Source of the DNA: Brachionus koreanus
Taxonomy: Eukaryota; Rotifera; Eurotatoria; Ploima; Brachionidae
Length of the DNA: 64,000 nt
Assembly (NCBI GenBank): GCA_016987375.1
Contig: PJRA01000506.1
Coordinates: 892,766-956,765, forward strand
Direction: 5' to 3'
The translations under genes and the position numbers were made by a program. The notes beneath the pieces were generated by a model. That model was not told where the DNA came from. It saw nothing but the letters and a program-made list of their open reading frames with translations, and made no database searches. How positions within the stretch are numbered: position 1 is the stretch's first letter; each line of letters opens with the position of its first letter. Shown here one piece after another: positions 1 through 11,953 of this stretch.

Positions 1-58
1 TAAGGATGGAAAAATTGACCTGGCTGAATTTACACAAGCATTTGTCATTTATACTTAA
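1..58 (+). CDS. 3' end of an EF-hand calcium-binding protein (partial)
   Basis: Reading from base 2, eighteen codons run to a TAA at 56-58. They encode KDGKIDLAEF followed by TQAFVIYT and the stop. KDGKIDLAE is the second half of a canonical EF-hand loop, with D at position 5, G at 6, I at 8 and E at 12, followed by the usual Phe. The protein therefore ends about eight residues after its last calcium-binding loop. The rest of the gene lies outside the window, so the family (calmodulin-like, recoverin-like or other) cannot be named. Confidence 0.75.
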   Translation, partial: KDGKIDLAEFTQAFVIYT

Positions 59-1802
59 TTATTGGTTTTTAGTTTAGTTGTAAATAATAACCAATTTTTA
101 AAAAAAATTCCGTTGATTTTCAAATTATTTGCCAAATAAAATAGCCTATTAAGTTTAAAATAATCATTCCTTTTTTAACAGCTTTTTTATGGGGATAATT
201 TCTAATTTTTGATAGAAAATTTTCAATAAATTTTAATAATGCAACTATATATTTCTTATTTCTAAATTAAATTTAATTAAAATTTATAATAAACTTGGAA
301 AACTACGAAAAATAATCTGAATTTATAAAAACAAGTTATCGTGAAAACAAAAGGAACTTAAATGTTGAACAATCTTCAAGAGATTTTTTCAAATTTCTTT
401 GTTTTAAATATTTTAAGAAAATACAATTTAATTGATGATTAAAAAATCATTTCCATTAAAATTGAAAAAATTTAAATTTCAAAAACGGTCATGTAAAACA
501 GAAACAGTTATTTATTAAATTAAAAATAATTTTCTTTTATTTTTGCAAGCAATAGCATTAGCAACACGCAAAAGCATTTTTTAGAAATAAAATTTTCAAA
601 TAATATTTTAATAAAAGTTTGTTAAAAATCAGAACTCAAGTTCATTGTTTATCTGCTTAGAAAATAAAAAGAATTCTAAAATAATAAAAAATATTCATTT
701 AATTGAAAATATTTATTTTAAAAGCATCATCAAAACAGAGTATTTGGTGTTTATTTTAATCGTTTCTTTAAAAAAAAAACTTAGTAAAATTCAATTGAAA
801 TTTTTACAAATTCAAATTATATCAATTATTCTTTTTTAAGTATTTTTACTACTTAAACACAATACTAATACACAAATCAAATTAATTGTTTAACTTCTTT
901 TTATATAATAAAAAATTCACAGTACAATTAAATAAGTGCCTTTCGAAAAAAAATGAACAATTAATTCTGAAAATGAAAATTTTATCGACAATTAATTGTC
1001 AAGTCTTGTAGGAATAAATTCAAAATTGAATTGTGTTAAGAGATATAAGAATATAACGAGTAAATTTAATAAAATAAATTGATAAAGATAAATTAATTGA
1101 CTTTAATAATATTCTGCAGCACTAATCCAATTCTCAAAAATTGCTTCCTTTTCTTTATATTAGTTTTTAAAAATTTGAAGCTGATTTTCAATTTGCATTA
1201 AAAATCAAAATAATGAGACAATAGCACCATTCGTGAGAGAATAAAGTGCTGATTAATAAAATAAAAATAATTCATTTGCTTGTAAATAGATGCATTTGAA
1301 TATATAATCTTTTTTATAAACCACACACAAGGCTTGGAGTTGAAATAAAATCCAAGTTAATTGAACTTTTAGATATTTGATCGATTTAAGATAATCTTAA
1401 AGTAACTAAAATTTAAAATAGATGTCGATTCAAATCTAAAAGTGTTCTCAAAGTTTTAAGGTTTTGTTTTTCTTCCCAATCTATTTGTTTTTCTTTTGAA
1501 ATAATCATTTCAAACCTAATTAATTGAAACATATTTTTGTAATAACAAATATAAAAATTCAATTTATACAAATCCATTTATTGCTAATAAATAGTTTGTT
1601 TATATGCTTGGCATTCATACTCAGACTTGAAGCACGATTTCTTAATGATTCATCTACTGCTACCAATAAAATTTTCTTTTAAATTTAATTCTATTTTTCC
1701 AGTTTAGAAATTTGTTAAATCATATAGAATTCATATAAAAACAACAAGGTATTAATTATACTTTAATATGTTTTAAAAGTTAAAAAACAGCAAAAGCCAA
1801 AA
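59..1802. other. AT-rich intergenic region
   Basis: This lies between the EF-hand gene end and the first glutamate receptor start codon. It is AT-rich with homopolymer A/T runs. Short ORFs here, such as 645-839, have biased K/I/L/F composition and no recognisable motif. It presumably holds the 3'UTR of the upstream gene and the promoter and 5'UTR of the receptor. I see no distinct element. Confidence 0.5.
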
Positions 1803-4800
1803 ATGAATTACTTAGTTAAATTATTAATTATATATGTGTTCACATTAAAATTTTTTTCAGCCAAACGAGACCAAAAATTCTACAAAATTGGTAAGTATTT
1901 TTGATAGTTAAAATTATATTTTAAATTAAAAAAAAAAAAAAAACTATTTTTAATTATTTTATTAATTTAATTAAATCAGCGGTTTTTTATGATGAAAACT
2001 ACGAGAGCGCTGAAGATTTAGTATCATACTCAATAGATACTTTAAATCGTCAATTCAGATATTCTGCATTTCAATTTGAGTTTTCTGTCACTAAAACATT
2101 AAAATCAGAGAGCTTTAAAATAACAAAATTTTGTGAGAATTTGTTATTTTTTATTTTTTTATAATTTAATTAATAAAAAAAGTATGTAATGAGCTAGAAG
2201 ATGGTCGTATAGCAATTTTAGCTATCGGTGAGAGTCCAGTATTTTCAATTGTTCATTCAATAGCTTCTTCTTTGAAAATTCCATATATTGCAATAAAATG
2301 GGACAAAATGAACGAAGAATTCAAGAATATTGAAAAGTTCCTAGGTGAACCAGATGAAGAACCCAAAAAAATAGAAAATTTGATTAACATTCACCCGCCG
2401 GCTAATAAAATAATAAAAGCAATTATAGATTTAATCGATTTTTACAAATGGGATCATATAACAGTACTCTTTCAAGAAACAACTGGACTTGCTAGAATCG
2501 AGGACTTGGTTAAACTTAATCTAAGAAAATTTTATAAAAATAGTGTTCATCCGAAATTTCGTGTTCAAGTTAGACAATTGAGCAAAGATATCACCGAATG
2601 GATATATTTGATTAAAGATGTAAAACTCAGTGGCTCTTCTCATATTGTTGTTGATATTCAAAAGCGTTATTTAAATAAATTTTTAGAATTGTCCGAAGAA
2701 GTTGGTCTCCTAACATCCTATTTTCATTTTATGTTTACTACTTTGGATCTAGCCTATTTAGAATATACTCCTTCTGCAAATGTAACAGCACTGCAAATAT
2801 TTGAGCCGAATGATATGAAAATTCGTAGTTTATTTGCTGAATTTAATCTAAAAAATATGGTTTCACATAAGCCAATGTTCAAATACATGCCGGTAAATAT
2901 TTTTATTCTATATTTAGTCATATCCTCTCATAAACTTTATTACTATTGAGCATTGATTTAAAAACTAAGTATAAGAGATTATGGTGATAATTCTATGGCT
3001 TTTTTTAACAGGTCTTAATTATTAACAAAAAATGTGGAAAATATTTATCTTCGTAATCAAGTAATCAATCATTAGACTCTTTGCTATTTAACCGTCAGAT
3101 ATTTGAATATTCTCTAATTCTAGCATCTATGGTTTTCAATTTAAAGGGATCAAAATAACTCACTAATTTTAAATACGGTCCTTTAATAAAATTAATCATA
3201 ATTTTGAAAATCAGTAATAGATTAATTATTTAATTTCTGCTAGATTCGAGTAAAAGCGTTTAGACAGAGGGTTAGTATGGAGCAAATAAAAAAGATAAAA
3301 ATCTAGCTTTATTAATATCCATTGAAAATTTTTTATTTGGTATTTATACTTAAAACCAAAACTTTTTATTGTAAAATTTTTTTGGTTTTTAAATTTTCTT
3401 TTGTCCCTTTTAAGAGTGAAGCTGCCCTAATACATGACGCGATTCACTTGTTAGCTCATACTATAGAATCAAAGTATCTGGTCGATGTAATTGCTGAATA
3501 TCCAAAAGCATCGTGTGAAAAAGAAATACCTTGGTCATACGGAACTGAATTTATGAATCACTTAAAAAAAATTAAATTTACTGGTCTAAGTGGGCATATT
3601 GAATTTGATGAAAATACAGGATTTAGAACAAATGTTACTTTGGCCATAGTAGACAAGACTAGATCTGGTGTTGATTTAGTCGGATTTTGGAGAGATTTTA
3701 ATTTGGATTATCCGATAGAAATAGTAAGAAGTTATGCTAAAGAAAAAGATCAAGTAATGGACAAACTCAACAGAAACTTGATCATTACCACAAAACTAGT
3801 AAGAATTTAAATTATTTGTTATTAAATTTATTATATCTTTTAATTATGAATCTTTAAAATTTAAAATTTCTAATTTTAATAGGGGTTAAATATCAAAAAT
3901 TATTAAACAAAATAACTTTATTAAAAAAAAACACAATATCTGGCAATTTCACTGAAAATTTTTTTATTCTAAAGAGGATTTTGACATCTCTTCAATTCTT
4001 AAATTTCTAATTATTTTTTAAATTTTTTTTAAAAGAAAATTCAAAATTTAATTTTTTATGGTTAATGAAATTTTTCCAATTCTGTTTTTAAATCGCTTCG
4101 AACGCTATTCTAAAAAATTGTATCCAAAATCCAAAAATCTTGAAAAAAAATAGATATCAAAATTACATAAACTGGTGCTTCTAGTCTTAAATAAAAAAAA
4201 GTTCAAATGTATTATATAAGAAATTTTGTTGTTAATACATTGACTTAATGGCTCTAAATTTGGTTTTATGTACAATTCAGCATACAAATATATATCAGCT
4301 TAGGATATTCCTAAAACCCTCCTCAGGCTTCCCGTGTGAGAGTTGTTTCCTTGCTTTAGATACTATTCCGAGTCTAGCAAAGGTACTAATTGCTTTAGCT
4401 TTCTTTTGACAAAGTGCGCAAAGAGTGTCTAGCTCTTAATGTCTTTGGCTGCTTCCACCGCTGTACTCTTGTTTTCTACATTACATACTCAATCAGCATA
4501 AGGAATAGATTTGGAGAGAAAACGCAGCCTTTTTTTGATTCTTGTAAAAATTTTCAAGTTCTCAGATTATCCTTTTTCCAGAATCATGCTACATTTGAAT
4601 ATGACCTAGAAGAGTTTTATCAAGTTAACTATCTTCTGGAAGCTATTTTTTATAATTCTTTTTGAATTTAAAAAAAAATTAGACCTTGAGCTCTTGTTCT
4701 AAATAAAGGCTCACAGGGTTTGTGTGTGTATGATTTCAGGACTTTCTTGAAGTCAATGAAGTTAAGATACACTGATATTTCCTTTAAACTTAATTTTACA

Positions 4801-7656
4801 TTATTCGGTAATATTAAGAATTTTATTAAAGAAATTATTTTCAAAAGCTAAAGAAAATATTTTTAGACATATACTATGGTGGTAAACTTAAAATTATCAA
4901 GAATCTGTTGAATTAAATATTATATGACTGAGCATAGGGAAATGCTGAGATAATTTTTCGGAATAGGATTTTAAATTTTTTATCCAATACAAAAAATACT
5001 GTTTCCGATATTTTTTAACCCTTTTATTGAATATTTTTCAAAAAAATTTTCTTTTTAATATTGGAAAAATCTTAATCATTTTTTAAACTAAGGAAGCGCC
5101 ATATGTTATTAGAAAAGAATCGGAAAATAATGAAACTTTGACAGGTAATGAACAATACATCGGATATTGTATAGATCTATTACAAAAAATAGCTTCAATT
5201 TGTGATTTCAATTATACAATAAAGCTGGTAGAAGATAATGTGCATGGTGCTCTAGTAAATGGAAAATGGAATGGAATGGTCAATGAAATAATTGAAAAAA
5301 AAGCTGATTTGGCTGTTGCTGGATTAACAATTACTTATCAACGTGAACAAGTTATTGATTTCACTAAACCATTCTTGAATTTAGGAATAAGCATTTTGTA
5401 CAAAAGACCAAAAAAAAATACTCCAAATCTATTCTCATTTTTGTCTCCTCTTTCAATTGAAATATGGCTCTACATGTTTGCAGCTTATTTAAGTATTTTG
5501 ACATAAAAATAAATTAATCAATTTATTAATTTTATTCAATTGAAAAATGTTTAGTTGTAAGTCTAATGCTATTTGTTTTGGCTCGTTTTTCACCGTACGA
5601 ATGGCAAAATCCACATCCGTGTAACCAAGACTCAGGTGTAGTAGTAAATCAATTTACTGTTCTAAACAGTCTTTGGTTTACGATAGGATCGTTGATGCAG
5701 CAAGGTAAACTTAAATTCAAATATCCTAATCCTTAACAATCAATTCTTAGGAACTGATATTAACCCACGAGCACCATCTGTACGCTTAATTAGCTGTGTG
5801 TGGGCTTTTTTTACTCTAATATTGATATCATCGTACACAGCTAATTTAGCTGCATTTCTTACAGTTCAGCGTATGCAAAATCCAATAGAAAATGCTGAGG
5901 ATTTGAGTAAACAAACTGAAATTAAATATGGCTCGGTTCGCAGTGGGTCGACTGAAAATTTTTTCAAAGTAATCAGGACTTTTCTAATCCTGATCTTTCT
6001 TAGATATCTTGTTCTCATTTGCTTTGATTTTATTTTAATCTTGCATGCTTTAAGGAAATGACATTCATACAAAATCGTGTAGTGCACGAATTTTAACGAC
6101 TGCTTGGTGGTTTTTTGCTCTTATTATGGTATCCTCTTATACTGCTAATTTGGCTGCTTTTTTAACTAGTAGGCGTTTGCTTTCTCCTATTGATAACACT
6201 GATGATTTGGCAAAACAAACTGAAATTCACTATGGTTGTTTGAACGGAGGCTCAACACAACAATTTTTTAGAGTATTTTTCGCCTTTAAACCCCCCATAG
6301 TACTTAATTTCCTTTTAAAAACCTATTTAAATGCATGAAATTTTTTCTATTAGTGTTTTAATAATTTTTAAATTTCTTGCTAATTCAATCATTTCAGGAG
6401 TCCAAAATTCAAACATATGAAAGAATGTGGAATTTCATGAAAAGTAATCCTGATGTTTTTGTTTCGTCACCAGAAGAAGGAATTGCAAGAGTAAAGAAAG
6501 GAGGCTATGCTTATTTAGTAGAATCAACTACCAACGATTATTTGAGACAACGGGATTGTGAGTTGATGCAAGTAGGCGGACTGATTGATACAAAAGGATA
6601 TGGAATCGGCACTCCACCTGGATCACCTTGGAGAGACCAAATTTCCAATGCTATTCTTCAGCTCCAGGAAAAAGGAGATTTACAAGAGTTGTATATAAAG
6701 TGGTGGGAAAAAGAAGGAAAGGATCCGAATCAAAAATGCGATCACTCTGAAGACAAAAAAAAAGATTCGGCTAGTGAATTGAGTTTAGCAAATGTAGGAG
6801 GTGTATTTGTCGTACTATCACTTGGTTTATGTCTTAGTTTTATAGTGGCTATTTTAGAATTTCTTTGGAAAGCTCGCCAAACTTCAAACGATCAAGTATT
6901 TTTTTCAAATATTTTTTAATTTATTTTCCTAAATTTTTGAATTATATGACAGTGGAATTTTTCTAAACGATGTAAAAATGGTTTTAGGCAAATTATGGAG
7001 AATTTTTTTAAGGCTGAATTTGATAATCCTTTTTTTAAATTTAAAAATATTGAATCAAATTTATCTATCGAAAAATTTGATGGTGAAGAATCAGTTCAAT
7101 TTTTGGAAAAAAAAACAAAAAAAGGCAAAGAATTGATTGAAACATCTTCAAAAAATATGTCAGATAACTATCTATCAAGTCCGCTTTATATTGATAGTGA
7201 TTCTAATCCAGTTACTAGATATGCCCATCATTTGTATACTCATCATAATTCTTAAGTAATTAAAAGATTTGAATTGAACTAACTGATTACTTTCCACTAA
7301 CATTTACTAATAAAAATCTAATTAGAAAATAATTTATATTTAAAATTTTTTGTTAAATACTAATATAATTTTTTATTATTAAACAGAGAAGTTTAAAAGA
7401 AAGGATCCTTGATGAATTTAAATTTGCAATGTGTCATCACAAAACAAAAAAAAGAACTGATATAGTACAAAATTTTGATCTAAATAATAATCTGAAAATA
7501 ATAGAACCAAAACGATATGTAAATTATTTTGAAGACAACTTAGACTACTCGTATTTAGCACCAATTGATCAATACAAACAACATCTTATAAGAGTTCAAC
7601 AGATGAGGCAAGCAAATTTGGATAATAATCTAGGATGTTCATGTCTATTTGAATAA
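1803..7656 (+). CDS. kainate-type ionotropic glutamate receptor, copy 1 (with mutually exclusive pore exons)
   Basis: Exons: 1803-1890, 1980-2132, 2183-2892, 3415-3798, 5093-5492, 5555-5704, then 5751-5968 or 6055-6272, 6398-6895, 7387-7656; 956 residues by either route. The start is the ATG before a hydrophobic signal peptide ([13 protein letters not shown]). Residues to about 445 are the amino-terminal domain. S1 contains [18 protein letters not shown], with the agonist-carboxylate Arg. M1 leads into RFSPYEW, and M2 has [14 protein letters not shown] with Gln at the Q/R site. M3 has [12 protein letters not shown]2 has YLVESTT with the amino-contact Glu, and M4 is [21 protein letters not shown] and [16 protein letters not shown] are closer to GluK than to GluA or GluN subunits. 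It should form a glutamate-gated cation channel at the plasma membrane. An AATAAA overlaps the stop codon. A homologous tandem copy lies 4.3 kb downstream. Confidence 0.92.
4290..4790 (-). mobile_element. decayed LINE reverse-transcriptase fragment in a receptor intron
   Basis: This lies inside the 3799-5092 intron of receptor copy 1, on the opposite strand, and is visibly less AT-rich than its surroundings. On the minus strand, about 4762-4707 reads NFIDFKKVL, matching reverse-transcriptase motif A (F-x-DF-KKAFDS type). Further along, about 4535-4485 reads [17 protein letters not shown], matching motif B (RQGCVLSPxLFNLY-EYVM type). Motif order fits one element, but frameshifts and stops separate the motifs. 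It is a dead relic. The plus-strand ORF 4414-4665 is its antisense shadow. Confidence 0.75.
5751..5968 (+). other. mutually exclusive exon 7a of receptor copy 1 (M2 end, M3, start of S2)
   Basis: This 218-nt exon is preceded by a 46-nt intron ending in TTCTTAG and followed by a GTAATC donor. It enters in phase 1 and leaves in phase 0. It encodes [15 protein letters not shown], then [22 protein letters not shown] (M3), then [11 protein letters not shown] and GSTENFFK (start of S2). It differs from exon 7b through most of the exon but keeps the [11 protein letters not shown] gate motif. The WW pair that usually opens M3 is W-A here. Mutual exclusion with 7b is inferred from phase and homology. 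Confidence 0.85.
6055..6272 (+). other. mutually exclusive exon 7b of receptor copy 1 (M2 end, M3, start of S2)
   Basis: This is also exactly 218 nt, 86 nt downstream of exon 7a, with acceptor TTTAAG and donor GTATTT and the same entry and exit phases. It encodes [24 protein letters not shown], then [12 protein letters not shown] and [11 protein letters not shown], then GSTQQFFR. It resembles the fused single exon of receptor copy 2 ([27 protein letters not shown]) more than it resembles its neighbour 7a. 7b is therefore probably the ancestral-type version and 7a the diverged one. Confidence 0.85.
7013..7255 (+). other. candidate alternative terminal exon of receptor copy 1
   Basis: An open frame starts after TTTTTTTAAG at 7012 in phase 0, which matches the phase-0 donor at 6896. 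It would add [12 protein letters not shown] and so on to YTHHNS and a stop, a cytoplasmic tail of about 80 polar residues. The competing terminal exon 7387-7656 is the one with homology to copy 2 (CHHK, then LDLNN-type residues), so it is the better-supported tail. Use of 7013-7255 is an inference from frame and splice site only. Confidence 0.45.
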
Positions 7657-10600
7657 AGTTTTAAATTATTAATTTTTTATATTTATAAATTTTAAAATCA
7701 ATCTTTATTAAAATATGATTTAATCTAGTTTCCATTTTTATTTAATAAATTTATATAAATTATAATCAATTTTCTCAATTTCTGACTGTTCGAAATTATT
7801 TCTTTTTTTTTAAATATCTTTTGGTGTTAGTTTTCATGATAAAATTTGATTTTCATAATAGAAATTACAAGTAAATCGCTAGAAGAAAATAATTTTCAAA
7901 ATTTTCTTTGCAATTTTCGATGATAAACAAATATTTCTTAATTGGAATGAAAAAAAAACAATGCAGATAAAAAGTTTCCTAATTGATTAAGAAAATCGAT
8001 TGATAAAACTATTATCGAAGAATCTTGGAGCAATATTTTTTAAACTGTTCCAGCTTCATTTGAGTCTTAATTAAAAATACAGGATATTAAATTTCGATTA
8101 GTTCCTTAGATTTAGAACTCGTAATATTTAATGACTTTGGAAAAAAAGTTTATCTATCACTAACATGAAACAAATTTAATTTAAATATCCGATTTTTCTC
8201 TCTAATTCACATATTTCTTTACTTTATCTAATTAATAGATTAATTGAAAACAGAATCATCATACAGTTATATTTTCGTTTCAAAATCTGAATTTAAGTTT
8301 AAAATGGAACGGATTTCAGATTTATGAATTCAAAAACAAAAATAAGGCTAAATATTTTCTAATGTCAAATTAGAGATAGTTAGAGTTAATATTTATTTTG
8401 TGCTATTCAAATAAAAAATTTAAAAAAAATTAATTTTAGTTTTTAATATAAATTTTTGTTTATAGATGCACATTTGTTTTATATTTCTAGCGTTGTTTCA
8501 AACTTAAGTCAATAACATTGCCATCATTTTAAACAATTTTATGTCAAAAATTCTATTAATTAGTTTTAAATCTAAAAAATTGTTATGTATAGATGAATAT
8601 TTGATCAATTTTTAATTTTTCCTATTTTAGTAATAAAAATATTGATTAAATTATAAATAGTAATTTTTTTCTTTTTTACTAAAAGCTGGACTATTAAATT
8701 AAATTAAAATAAAACTTATAATTTTATTTAGGCGATGTAAAGAAAATTAAATGTCAATTTTGAAATTAAAAAAAAATTCAGTTTTTATTTCCTTATTTTC
8801 TTAAAAATAACTCAAATTATTTATCATACAAAATTAAATTAAGTTAAAATAGTGTTTCATCAAGTCAGATGATCCAGTATTGTTACATTCAAAGCATAAC
8901 TCGATCAAAACACACGTAATTTTAGATTAAATTGTGTGTGCGAGTTTAACTATTCTTGTTAATTGCTTGCTAAAGTATATTCTCAATAAAATATTTTATA
9001 GCTTATCTGAAATTTTCAAAAGCGTTTATGGATAAATGATTATTGAAAATTCTTTTAACGGAGAATAATTCGTGCTATTGTATTTTTAGTTTTATAAAAT
9101 TCTAAATTAATCTATCTAATAGTTTTCGAAAAATAAATGATTAAACTAAAAATCTTAAATTAAGACACCAATTAATTTTTCTTTATAATTTTTTCTTGTT
9201 CAGATAAATTTATTTGTCTTGAAAATTGAAAATCTGGAAAGGAGCTTTATTTTAAAATTAATTGTATCTTGAGAACCATTCATTATTATTAGTCGTTGCA
9301 TTTTTAAAATAATGATATTTCTATCAAATATTTCTTTTAATCGATTAAACTGGAATTATCCAGAAAGAAAACAACACAAAATTGTACTTTTAAAAATTAT
9401 GGATTTCATATTTGTTAAAAATTTAAAATATTATCTAATAAATTAAGAAAATATTTAATTTATAATAAAAAGCTTATTCAAATATTGATTTTCTTCATTT
9501 AGAATAAAATAAAAAGCATCTTTATAGAGCATTAATCAATTTTTATTAATCAATCATGAATTAAAACATTTTTTTTTATGATATGATTTCAAAATCTATA
9601 ACATAATTCACAAAATGGTTTACAAGTCAAAAGCCTTGAAATGCAAGAAAATGTTTAAAATATTTCATTTTTTATTTGCTTTTAAATGAAAATTTTTTAA
9701 AATATAGCCAAAATATTCAGTAGAGTTTTCTTTTCTTATACTCTCTTTGTGGAACATTGGATCATTACTTTTGATTTCTACTCAGGTCGATCTTTTGCCT
9801 TTACTCTTGCTTCACTCCTTGTCATTTCTATTATAGTGAGCTCTTTCATGAATATTCATTGCTGGTCTTCCTACTTTTTGCCTGGCTTACGGTGTTTATT
9901 GCAGGGCTCTTTTCGTTATTCCATTTTCTTCCATCCTAAATATATGTCCAAGCCACCTTAATCTTTTGTTCTTTTTGCACAGGCTCATTGATTCAGAATT
10001 TGTTATTTTGAATAATTCGTCATTTTTATTGTATCAGATCAGTGTATTTTTTGAATTCTTAAGTTTCAAATGTGGAATGCTTTAATACTTTTTCTGCCAG
10101 CTTCAGGCATCCCCCAGCATTCAGTACCATACATTAGCGTTGCTTTCACTATACTATTGAAAAGCTTAAAATTTGTTTTATTGTTGAAGGTGGTAGATTT
10201 CCAAGCTGGTTTAAGTCTTGCAAAGTCACTTTTTGCTTTCGACAGTATTCTCTATGTCTTTATGTGATCCCATGATTCAGAAGAGTTGTTTCCAAAGAAT
10301 TAAAAAAAATTGTAATATCTTATAACTGTTAATTGTTATTTAAAGATTGTGTGCATTATTATTTGATGTTTCGGTATTTAATCAAAGAAAAGTAGAAATT
10401 TAATTAAGAATGAGAGCTAGTTAAGTTGATTAAAGGGTTCAAGAAATTGAACGAAAAAGCAAAATTTTATAGAATTTTTAACGTAGAAAAATAATCAATT
10501 TCAATTTAACAATAAAACTTGTCATAAAAGGCTTCTGAAAAATTTTCACGGTAAACATGAACATGAAATTTTCCCACTGAAAACAAGAATAGACAGAATC

Positions 10601-11953
10601 TATAAGAGACTAAAAATCGACAAAATCGATAATGGGTTTTTAAAGTCAAAATATGACTACGAACTAATTGCCAAGGAAATTAGTGATTTCACTGCAAATA
10701 AAATCACACCACATTTCAAACTCCTTTAGACACCTTATTTTAAACAACTACAAAATTTGATTTTTCCTAAAAGAAGAGTTGAAAAGAGGATTATCTAAAA
10801 AAATCTGAGTTTAGATAATTTCTTCTTTTTTTTGCGACTAGAGAATAATATGTCCTTAAAAATATGTTTAAATTGGAACATATTTATATAAATAAAATAA
10901 TTCTGAAAGAAGTTAAATAGATTTTGAAGGCAACCCGTTCATTCAAACTTCTAAATGTTGTACTAATACTAAACAGGAGACAAAATAAGAGCTATTGATC
11001 TTCGGCAAAATGAAAATAATCTCTAAATTTCCAGTTTTTTACTTATACATTTAGGTAAACTCTCAAAAATACTTTTATCATCTTTCTTATTCTTTTTTTT
11101 ATAAAATTCTAAAATTATTAATTTGAGAATTTAAACAAAAGCGAATGCTATTAAAATTAAATTAATTAGCCCAAATATTTTGAGAAATAACTTGCTTCCA
11201 TCAATGGATAATGACTCTTGTTATTATGATGGAACAATCAAGGAATGATTTCAGAGTAAAATAGCACAATTTATTTTGGCCTACGAACAGCTAAGATCTA
11301 TTTTAATTAAATTTTTTTTATTTTCTTCTCTATATGACATTTAATTAAAAAAAATAAATAAAAATATAAAAACTAATAATAAAGGGTATTAAGTCAATAT
11401 ATAAAATTAAAAAACTAAATTGCCTTGTTTAAATTAATATTCATTTTATGAAGTGGTAGATCTATTTAAACAATTTGCAGTGCACTTGTCAAATTTTAAA
11501 AGGTATTACATTGCGCTTGCAATCAAATGAAATTGATTCAAAAATCGATTAATTAAGCGTAAGTTGCTTCTAAATTTTTAGTTTGCACAATTAATTAGAT
11601 TTCCGCTATTTTTGCTGAAGCCTTCAAGTCAAAACTCAAAATTGAAAAATTAATCGAAAACGATAGAAATTTTTTAAATTGAATCTCTAAAATAAATAGA
11701 TAAATTAGCTTTTTTATGTATCTTTAAGCTATTTGTAATTAGAAAAAAGAGTCATGTAATAAGGAAATTGAATAAAAATTTCATTTTTCATTTAATACTT
11801 TTTTTTACTTAACACACACGGGAAATATCACTTTAATGGCATATTAATTCTTTTCTATTTTTTCATTTTTTTGATATTTTAAATTTTTCGATAATTACTC
11901 ACTTTTTAAAAACAAAATTCACTGTATTTTTTTTAGATTTTTACAAAGATCTA
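7657..11953. other. intergenic region between the two receptor genes
   Basis: This holds the 3' end of receptor copy 1 and the upstream region of copy 2. Apart from the decayed LINE fragment at about 9740-10290 it is AT-rich with no convincing ORF, RNA gene or repeat that I can identify. Confidence 0.5.
9740..10290 (-). mobile_element. decayed LINE C-terminal reverse-transcriptase fragment
   Basis: On the minus strand, from about 10235 downwards, the reading is DFARLKPAWKSTTFNNKTNF, then LFNSIVKATLMYGTECWGM. After stops and a frame change comes RLRWLGHIFRMEENGITKRALQ. This is the classic end of a non-LTR retrotransposon ORF (LKPIWKSxxxxxxTKLRLFNSxV, then LLYGCETW, then LxWLGHVxRMxxxRxPKxxL). 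It has several stops and no intact frame. It has the same orientation as the fragment in the receptor intron but covers a different part of the protein. The plus-strand ORFs here are antisense shadows. Confidence 0.8.

Noticed and set aside
645..839. Small ORF upstream of the first receptor, and similar ones at 36968-37198, 44616-44813, 50627-50809 and 61373-61790.
   Set aside because: Composition expected from random AT-rich DNA; no motifs or conserved features.
4414..4665. Plus-strand ORF of 83 codons.
   Set aside because: Antisense of the decayed reverse-transcriptase fragment; no motif of its own.
5751..6272. Receptor copy 1 as a pseudogene broken by an internal duplication.
   Set aside because: Both duplicated segments are intact, equal in length and flanked by proper splice sites, and the full coding sequence is in frame with either one.
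9749..10267. Two plus-strand ORFs between the receptor genes.
   Set aside because: Antisense of the LINE C-terminal fragment.
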